Assembly: GCA_947494675.1 (NCBI GenBank)
Contig: CANLVP010000002.1
Location: 558,001-622,000 of the forward strand
DNA: 64,000 nt
Direction: 5' to 3'
Source of the DNA: an uncultured Paracoccaceae bacterium
GTDB taxonomy: Bacteria > Pseudomonadota > Alphaproteobacteria > Rhodobacterales > Rhodobacteraceae
The position numbers were made by a program, and so were the translations under genes. The notes beneath the pieces were generated by a model. It did no database searches and was not told the DNA's origin. It was given only the letters and a program-made list of their open reading frames with translations. How positions within the stretch are numbered: the stretch's first letter is position 1; every line of letters begins with the position of its first letter. Below, in pieces: positions 59,199 to 64,000 of the stretch.

Positions 59199-60505
59199 GG
59201 ATGGAGCGAGGTGTATTTCGACGCGGGCACATCGATCCGGGATTTCGAGGAGGACCGGTCACGGTAGCGGTCGGCCAGCGTGATCGGCCCTGCAGTGATT
59301 TTGAAGTAATCGTAGTCCTTGGGTTGGTCAAAGGCGCAGAGATATTGGAAATGTAGCCGGAAGAAGCGCCAGCGCAGTTCCTTCCATTTCTCGGGCGACA
59401 GGGTCTGGGTAAAGGACGCGGACATTACCATGGGCCAATGGGCGCCCGGTGGGGCGACGCCAGTGACCGCGACCGGATCACAAAGCGCAAAGGAACAGCC
59501 GTCACCGGGCGCTGTCACGTCGATCCAGGCCACACGTTCCTGCACGGCCATAAAGGCCAAATCGTTACGCAGGCGGTGGGCGTCGGGCAGGAAAGACACC
59601 ATTGGCACCACCTGCCCCAGTGACAGGAAGGACAGCGTGGGGCCGTTTTCAGGCACCCTGCCCGCACGCAGCAGATCGGCGATGATCGACACGGCCAGAT
59701 GCGCGCCAGAGGAATGGCCGACGACCAGCACCTCATCCACGTTGTCGGACAGGGCGGCGACGATTTGGTCGCCGAATTGCGCCATGCGTTCCTCTAACGG
59801 TTTGGGATTGGCACCGTTGTAGCGGGCGGAATAGGCGTAGTCGTGCATCAGGTAATAGGCGTAGAGCTTATTATCCTTGGATTTGAACCAGCGCAGAATC
59901 CAGATCGCACCAAAGATCCAGACGAACCATGACACAAAGCTAAGGATCAGCCCGACGCCCCGTGCCACGTTGATGATGCCGTCAGGGCCAAGGCCCGCGA
60001 GGCCGCCGAGCTGCACAAAGGGAAGCGCGGCGAGCGGGGTCAGCATCTCGATGATTTTCGCGGGAATCCACGCCACGAAGATGGCCACCAGCAATTGCAG
60101 CAGCAACATGCCAACGGGGTAAAGGGCAGCGATCACCGGGCCTTTGCGCATCCACATCAGACGGCGCAGCGTGCCGCTGGCGATATAGGTCCATGCGGTG
60201 CGGGCGAGTTGCCAATAGGTCGCGGGGATGGAGTTCGACATGCTGTCGCGCACGATGTCGGACCAGATCAGCACGTCCACCTCGGACAACGTAGCCCCGC
60301 CGTCGATCTTTGAGGCGACTTTCCAGCCGTAGGTTTCGCCGCCTTCGCGGGGGGCGATGCCGATCTCATAGCCGCTGATTTCGGCCTGTACGGCAGATTC
60401 CTTGCGGTAGAGTTCCCGGTAGCGGCGCGGATGAATCGGGTCATAGCCGGGGATATAGAACACCCGTCGGCGGCGCACCGGTGTGGGGGGCATTTCGTCG
60501 GACAT
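59195..60505 (-). CDS. Membrane-embedded alpha/beta hydrolase-like protein
   Basis: A 436-residue protein. It starts RRRRVFYIPGYDPIHPRRYR (oxyanion-like GYDP), then has two or three membrane segments at ~115-205 (e.g. VIAALYPVGMLLLQLLVAIF, GVGLILSFVSWFVWIFGAI). A hydrolase core follows, with the nucleophile elbow VLVVGHSSGAHLAVSI. A plausible acid/His region is HWPMVMSASFTQ. The membrane insertion between the first strand and the elbow is unusual. It precedes and overlaps the P450 gene, suggesting action on the same lipid-like substrate. A TGCGG-ttttg-CCGCA hairpin lies just upstream, at 60519-60533. Confidence 0.8.
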   Translation of the reverse strand: MSDEMPPTPVRRRRVFYIPGYDPIHPRRYRELYRKESAVQAEISGYEIGIAPREGGETYGWKVASKIDGGATLSEVDVLIWSDIVRDSMSNSIPATYWQLARTAWTYIASGTLRRLMWMRKGPVIAALYPVGMLLLQLLVAIFVAWIPAKIIEMLTPLAALPFVQLGGLAGLGPDGIINVARGVGLILSFVSWFVWIFGAIWILRWFKSKDNKLYAYYLMHDYAYSARYNGANPKPLEERMAQFGDQIVAALSDNVDEVLVVGHSSGAHLAVSIIADLLRAGRVPENGPTLSFLSLGQVVPMVSFLPDAHRLRNDLAFMAVQERVAWIDVTAPGDGCSFALCDPVAVTGVAPPGAHWPMVMSASFTQTLSPEKWKELRWRFFRLHFQYLCAFDQPKDYDYFKITAGPITLADRYRDRSSSKSRIDVPASKYTSLHP

Positions 60506-60565
60506 GGGCTTGCCTGTTTGCGGTTTTGCCGCAGCCTAGCGCAGGAATGGGACGAAAATAAGCCT

Positions 60566-61321
60566 TTATCCCAATGTGGCGAGTGCGGGGAACCGTTCCA
60601 GCAGCCACCAGCTAAAGGCGGTGAACTGACCGGTGAGCATCATCAGCCCCACGGTCCAGAGCAAGAGGCCAGAGGTGCGTTCAATCCGGGTCATGTGACG
60701 CTTCATCCAGTTCATTGCCCCTTTGAGGCGTGGAAAGAAGGCCGCGACCAGCAGGAATGGGATGCCAAGGCCAAGGGCGTAGACCGCCAAGAGCGTTGTG
60801 CCACGCCAGACGTCCGCCTCTGACGCGGCAAGGCCCAGGATCGCGCCGAGGATCGGGCCAAGGCAGGGTGTCCAGCCAAAGGCAAAGGCCAGACCAAGGA
60901 CATAGGCCCCAAGGGCTGATCCCCCCCGGTCGCCTGCGTCCATGCGCGCCTCGCGGTCCAGAAACGGGATGCGGAAGACACCGACGAAATGCGCGCCAAA
61001 GATCATCACGACGACGCCCGCGATGACGACGAACCAGTCCTGAAAGGACAGGAACATGCGCCCCATGGCTGAAAAGGCAAAGCCAAGCAGCAGGAAGACG
61101 GTTGAGAGGCCCAGCACAAAGAAGGCGGCGGCCAGCAGGACGCGGCGGCGGCTTGTGCCGGTTTCCTCCATCTCGGTGACAGAGACACCGCCCATGAACG
61201 CCAGATAGGGCGGCACGATGGGCAGCACGCAGGGCGACAGGAAGGACAACAGGCCTGCCAGCAGCGCGATGAACATCGCGGGCAGCAGGGTCGCGTCGAG
61301 AATCTGGGCGGCTTCTAACAT
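60566..61321 (-). CDS. ccdA: CcdA-type cytochrome c biogenesis / thiol transport protein
   Basis: A 251-residue six-helix protein from the ATG at 61321, with AGGTGG upstream. The redox cysteines are in FLSPCVLPIVPPYLAF (helix 1) and FGWTPCLGPILGAIL (helix 4), the DsbD-beta/CcdA pattern. It moves reducing equivalents across the inner membrane to apocytochrome c or periplasmic thioredoxins. It is divergent from tusA with a 90-bp gap. Confidence 0.93.
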   Translation of the reverse strand: MLEAAQILDATLLPAMFIALLAGLLSFLSPCVLPIVPPYLAFMGGVSVTEMEETGTSRRRVLLAAAFFVLGLSTVFLLLGFAFSAMGRMFLSFQDWFVVIAGVVVMIFGAHFVGVFRIPFLDREARMDAGDRGGSALGAYVLGLAFAFGWTPCLGPILGAILGLAASEADVWRGTTLLAVYALGLGIPFLLVAAFFPRLKGAMNWMKRHMTRIERTSGLLLWTVGLMMLTGQFTAFSWWLLERFPALATLG

Positions 61322-61410
61322 ACATTCCACCTAACCCTTTGGATCGGCTGCGTCACCTGCCCGTCACGCAGTTGTTTACAAGCTGAAACATCGGGCCTAA
61401 TCGGGGCGGT

Positions 61411-61638
61411 ATGGATTATGACGCTGAACTTGATGCGCGGGGGCTGCTGTGCCCCCTGCCCGTACTGAAGGCCCGCAAACGGCTGGAGCCTTTGGCAAGC
61501 GGTCAGGTGTTGCGTGTGGTGGCGGATGATCCGGCGGCGATTGTGGATGTGCCGCACTTTTGCGCGGAGGCCGGGCATGAGCTGGTGGGTCAAGCCGATG
61601 AGGGTGACGCGCAGATCTATCTGATCCGCAAAGCCTGA
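61411..61638 (+). CDS. TusA/SirA-like sulfur carrier protein
   Basis: A 75-residue protein. The CPxP signature is LDARGLLCPLPVLKARKRLE, with Cys14 as the persulfide carrier. The ferredoxin-like rest is GQVLRVVADDPAAIVDVPHF and EGDAQIYLIRKA. TusA proteins pass sulfur to tRNA thiolation, molybdenum cofactor or sulfur oxidation; which applies here is open. It is divergent from ccdA. The hairpin at 61650-61679 ends its transcript. Confidence 0.88.
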   Translation: MDYDAELDARGLLCPLPVLKARKRLEPLASGQVLRVVADDPAAIVDVPHFCAEAGHELVGQADEGDAQIYLIRKA

Positions 61639-61649
61639 GCCCAAACGCG

Positions 61650-61679
61650 AAACGCCGCCCCGGGGTGAGGGCGGCGTTT
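61650..61679. terminator. Terminator between tusA and rne (bidirectional)
   Basis: AAACGCCGCCC and GGGCGGCGTTT, eleven-base perfect arms with an 8-nt loop, then GTTGTTTC on the plus strand. The minus strand has only a weak T tract but could serve rne. Confidence 0.85.
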
Positions 61680-61700
61680 GTTGTTTCTATCACCTGCGGC

Positions 61701-64000
61701 TTAGCGGCCCAGCGACCACCAGCCTTTGCGTTTTGGCTTGTCATCCTGTGAGGCCTCTTCGGCGGCAGGAGCCGGTGCTGGCGCGGGTTCTGGTGCAGGT
61801 GCCGGGGCTTCCGCGACCTCGGCCACATCCATCGCCTTGGTTTCGGGGGCCGCTTCTGCGACAGGCTCTGCCGCAGCAGGCTCTGCCTTTTTGCGGGCGC
61901 GTGGTTTGCGCTTGGGCTTTGGCTTTTCCTCGGCTTCGGCGTCTGGCGCGGCCTCTGGTGTTGCTTCGGCCTCTGCAGGTGCCGCCTCTTCAGGCGTCTC
62001 TGCCTTTTTGCGCCGTGTGCGCGTGCGCTTGGGCTTTTCGGCTGGCGCGTCTTCGGCTGCGGGTGCTTCGGCCTCTGCCGTTGCAACGTCAGCGTCGGCA
62101 CTTACCTCTGCGGCGACCTCAGGCTCTGCCTTTTTGCGGCGGGTCCGGGTGCGCTTGGGCTTTTCAGCGGGCGCGTCCTCTGGCTTGGCGTCCGCTTCGG
62201 CTGGGGCGTCTTCTGCTGCGGCTGGCGCGTCAGATGTAGCTTCTGCGTCCGCAGGCGCGGCCTGTTGGCCCTCGCCCTGCGGCTGGTCGCCCTGGTTCTC
62301 ACCACCGCCGCCACCGCGACGCCGACGACGCCGACGACGGCGCTTTTTGGGCCGATCTTCACCATCCGCATGGATGGTTGTGGTCTCTTCCTCGTCATCC
62401 TCAGGCGTTTCGACCACGACATCATCATCGTCGTCGTCCATCATCACGGCGGAGGAGACAACAACCGGAGCGGCATCAGGGACGACGCGTGTTGCGGTTT
62501 TAAACTTCTCAATCGCGAAGTCGGGCGAGACCATGGAGGGATCACATTCGATCCGCACGGACATGCCGTAACGCGCCTCAATCTCGGCGATATGTTCGCG
62601 TTTGCCGTTCATCAGGAAGTTGGCAATCGACACAGGTGCCTTGATCAGCACCTCTTTGGAGCGACCGCGCACGCCCTCTTCTTCCAGCTGACGCAGGATG
62701 TTGAGCGCGACGTTGTCGTCAGAGCGCAAGAGGCCGGTGCCGTGGCAATGGCTACACATCTGGGTCGTCGCCTCGAGCATGCCGGGGCGCAGACGCTGAC
62801 GCGACATTTCCATCAGGCCAAAGCCCGAAATCCGGCCCACCTGAATGCGGGCGCGATCTGTCTTGAGCTTGTCCTTGAAGCGCTTTTCGACGGCCGTGTT
62901 GTTGCGGCGTTCATCCATGTCGATGTAGTCGATCACGATCAGACCGGCGAGGTCGCGCAGACGCAATTGGCGGGCGACTTCATCTGCCGCTTCAAGGTTG
63001 GTCTTGAGCGCAGTTTGCTCGATCGAGCCCTCTTTGGTGGCGCGACCGGAGTTCACGTCGATGGCCACAAGCGCCTCTGTCACGCCGATCACGATGTAGC
63101 CGCCGGAGGGCAGCTGCACGGTCGGGTTGAACATGCCGGCAAGGTAGCCTTCAACCTGATAGCGGGCGTAAAGCGGCAGTTGTTCGGCGTAATGTTTCAC
63201 GTTTTTGGCGTGGGACGGCATGATCATTTTCATGAAGTCCTTGGCCTCGCGGTAGCCGGTGTCGCCTGCCACGATGACCTCGTCGATCTCTTTGGAATAC
63301 AGATCGCGGATCGAGCGTTTGATCAGGTTGCCTTCTTCGTAGATCCCCGCAGGTGCAGTGGATTTCAGCGTGAGCTCGCGAATTTGTTCCCACATCCGTT
63401 GCAGGTATTCATAGTCGCGCTTGATCTCTGTTTTGGTGCGCTGCGACCCGGCGGTGCGGATGATTAGCCCTGCGCCCTCGGGCACAGACATTGAATTGGC
63501 GATTTCCTTGAGCTTTTTGCGGTCGGGTGCGTTGGTGATCTTGCGGCTGATGCCACCACCGCGCGCGGTGTTGGGCATAAGCACGCAGTAACGGCCCGCG
63601 AGCGACAGATAGGTCGTCAGGGCAGCACCCTTGTTGCCGCGTTCTTCTTTGACCACCTGCACCAGCAGAATCTGGCGGACCTTGACGACTTCCTGAATTT
63701 TGTACCGCTTGGGGCGCGGCTTGCGCACGGGGCGGACCTCATCCGTGTCGTCTTCCTTGGCGACGCTTTCGATGGTTTCGTCCTTGGACGTGGCATCGGC
63801 GGCCTTGTCGTCGTCGGTGTCGTCATCGTCGTCGCTGGTGTTGGTGTCGTCATCGCTGTCGCTGTCGACGTCTTCGTCAGCGGCAGGCGTTTCAACGGGC
63901 GTTTCGCCGACCAGTTCCATCGGGCTGGAGCCTTCTTCGGCATCGTCGATGTCGATGGTTTCCATGCCCTTGATATCGCCAGAGGTTTCATCCTCTTCGG
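61701..64000 (-). CDS. rne: Ribonuclease E, C-terminal ~766 residues (5' end outside the window)
   Basis: The frame is open past the right edge, so the N-terminal S1 region start is missing. Present: an acidic DSD/DDD insert, the KRYKIQEVVKVRQILLVQVVKEERGNKGAAL block, the DNase I-like catalytic region (VAIDVNSGRATKEGSIEQTAL, LAGLIVIDYIDMDERRNN with the metal-binding Asp), the zinc-link CSHCHGTG, and the small domain. The C-terminal scaffold has KKRRRRRRRRRGGGGG and three copies of an E-KPK-R-R-KKAE unit in Ala/Pro/Glu-rich sequence. It initiates mRNA decay and processes rRNA/tRNA. Confidence 0.96.
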   Translation of the reverse strand, partial: EEDETSGDIKGMETIDIDDAEEGSSPMELVGETPVETPAADEDVDSDSDDDTNTSDDDDDTDDDKAADATSKDETIESVAKEDDTDEVRPVRKPRPKRYKIQEVVKVRQILLVQVVKEERGNKGAALTTYLSLAGRYCVLMPNTARGGGISRKITNAPDRKKLKEIANSMSVPEGAGLIIRTAGSQRTKTEIKRDYEYLQRMWEQIRELTLKSTAPAGIYEEGNLIKRSIRDLYSKEIDEVIVAGDTGYREAKDFMKMIMPSHAKNVKHYAEQLPLYARYQVEGYLAGMFNPTVQLPSGGYIVIGVTEALVAIDVNSGRATKEGSIEQTALKTNLEAADEVARQLRLRDLAGLIVIDYIDMDERRNNTAVEKRFKDKLKTDRARIQVGRISGFGLMEMSRQRLRPGMLEATTQMCSHCHGTGLLRSDDNVALNILRQLEEEGVRGRSKEVLIKAPVSIANFLMNGKREHIAEIEARYGMSVRIECDPSMVSPDFAIEKFKTATRVVPDAAPVVVSSAVMMDDDDDDVVVETPEDDEEETTTIHADGEDRPKKRRRRRRRRRGGGGGENQGDQPQGEGQQAAPADAEATSDAPAAAEDAPAEADAKPEDAPAEKPKRTRTRRKKAEPEVAAEVSADADVATAEAEAPAAEDAPAEKPKRTRTRRKKAETPEEAAPAEAEATPEAAPDAEAEEKPKPKRKPRARKKAEPAAAEPVAEAAPETKAMDVAEVAEAPAPAPEPAPAPAPAAEEASQDDKPKRKGWWSLGR

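Overview
The window reads as a chromosomal segment of an alphaproteobacterium of the Rhodobacterales (Roseobacter group). The evidence is a GC-rich sequence with tightly packed genes, many ATGA/GTGA translational overlaps, a CtrA response regulator next to a SciP-type CtrA inhibitor, a metal-binding (aspartate-type) HemB, S9 with the long alphaproteobacterial N-terminus, GcvT-fused sarcosine/dimethylglycine dehydrogenases, RTX proteins ending in a Hint domain, a VPLPA-CTERM protein and a P450/hydrolase pair. I see no prophage, insertion sequence, CRISPR array or rRNA operon. The only tRNA found is tRNA-Leu(CAA).

Layout. 0-10 kb: a truncated membrane protein, hemB, a VPLPA-CTERM secreted protein, a SYLF lipoprotein, then two paralogous FAD/GcvT demethylating dehydrogenases flanking a YceI protein and an acetyltransferase, and a MobA-like nucleotidyltransferase. 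10-17 kb: two minus-strand RTX/Hint proteins, one of 1,923 residues. 17-22.5 kb: tRNA-Leu, a zinc peptidase, DedA-DsbB, and an arginine catabolic operon (arginase, ornithine cyclodeaminase) with a divergent Lrp regulator. 22.5-30 kb: gyrA, a beta-barrel-like protein, trmFO, a methyltransferase, gluQ, hisI and an IscU-like scaffold. 30-37 kb: ligA-recG followed by an unlisted 40-residue membrane protein with a LexA-type box, then ctrA, sciP and mnmA. 38-44 kb: an unknown envelope protein, a P-loop ATPase, metA, an alpha/beta hydrolase, ppk2-tetR, a PagL-like protein and a membrane gluzincin. 44-51 kb: an ABC importer lacking its binding protein, a sulfotransferase, rplM-rpsI, and a MocR regulator divergent from a DUF1127 gene. 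51-64 kb: a thioesterase and enoyl-CoA hydratase pair, ctaA with an M32 carboxypeptidase, a membrane protein, fumC with two tiny coupled genes, the P450/hydrolase pair, ccdA, tusA and the 3' part of rne.

Most genes are housekeeping. The most interesting signals are regulatory or accessory: (1) the same 17-bp palindrome, GCGACA-N5-TGTCGC, in front of both demethylating dehydrogenases; (2) a GTTC-N7-GTTC box upstream of a 40-residue single-pass protein behind recG; (3) a shared ~190-residue Hint-plus-tail module at the C-terminus of two RTX proteins; (4) 11-bp tandem repeats in the same orientation upstream of gyrA and ctaA, with a parS-like palindrome near the second set; (5) a cluster of TTGTATC palindromes between the MocR gene and the DUF1127 gene; (6) a 10-bp perfect stem that contains the trmFO start codon. 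All functional statements come from reading the sequence and from family knowledge; no database search was possible.
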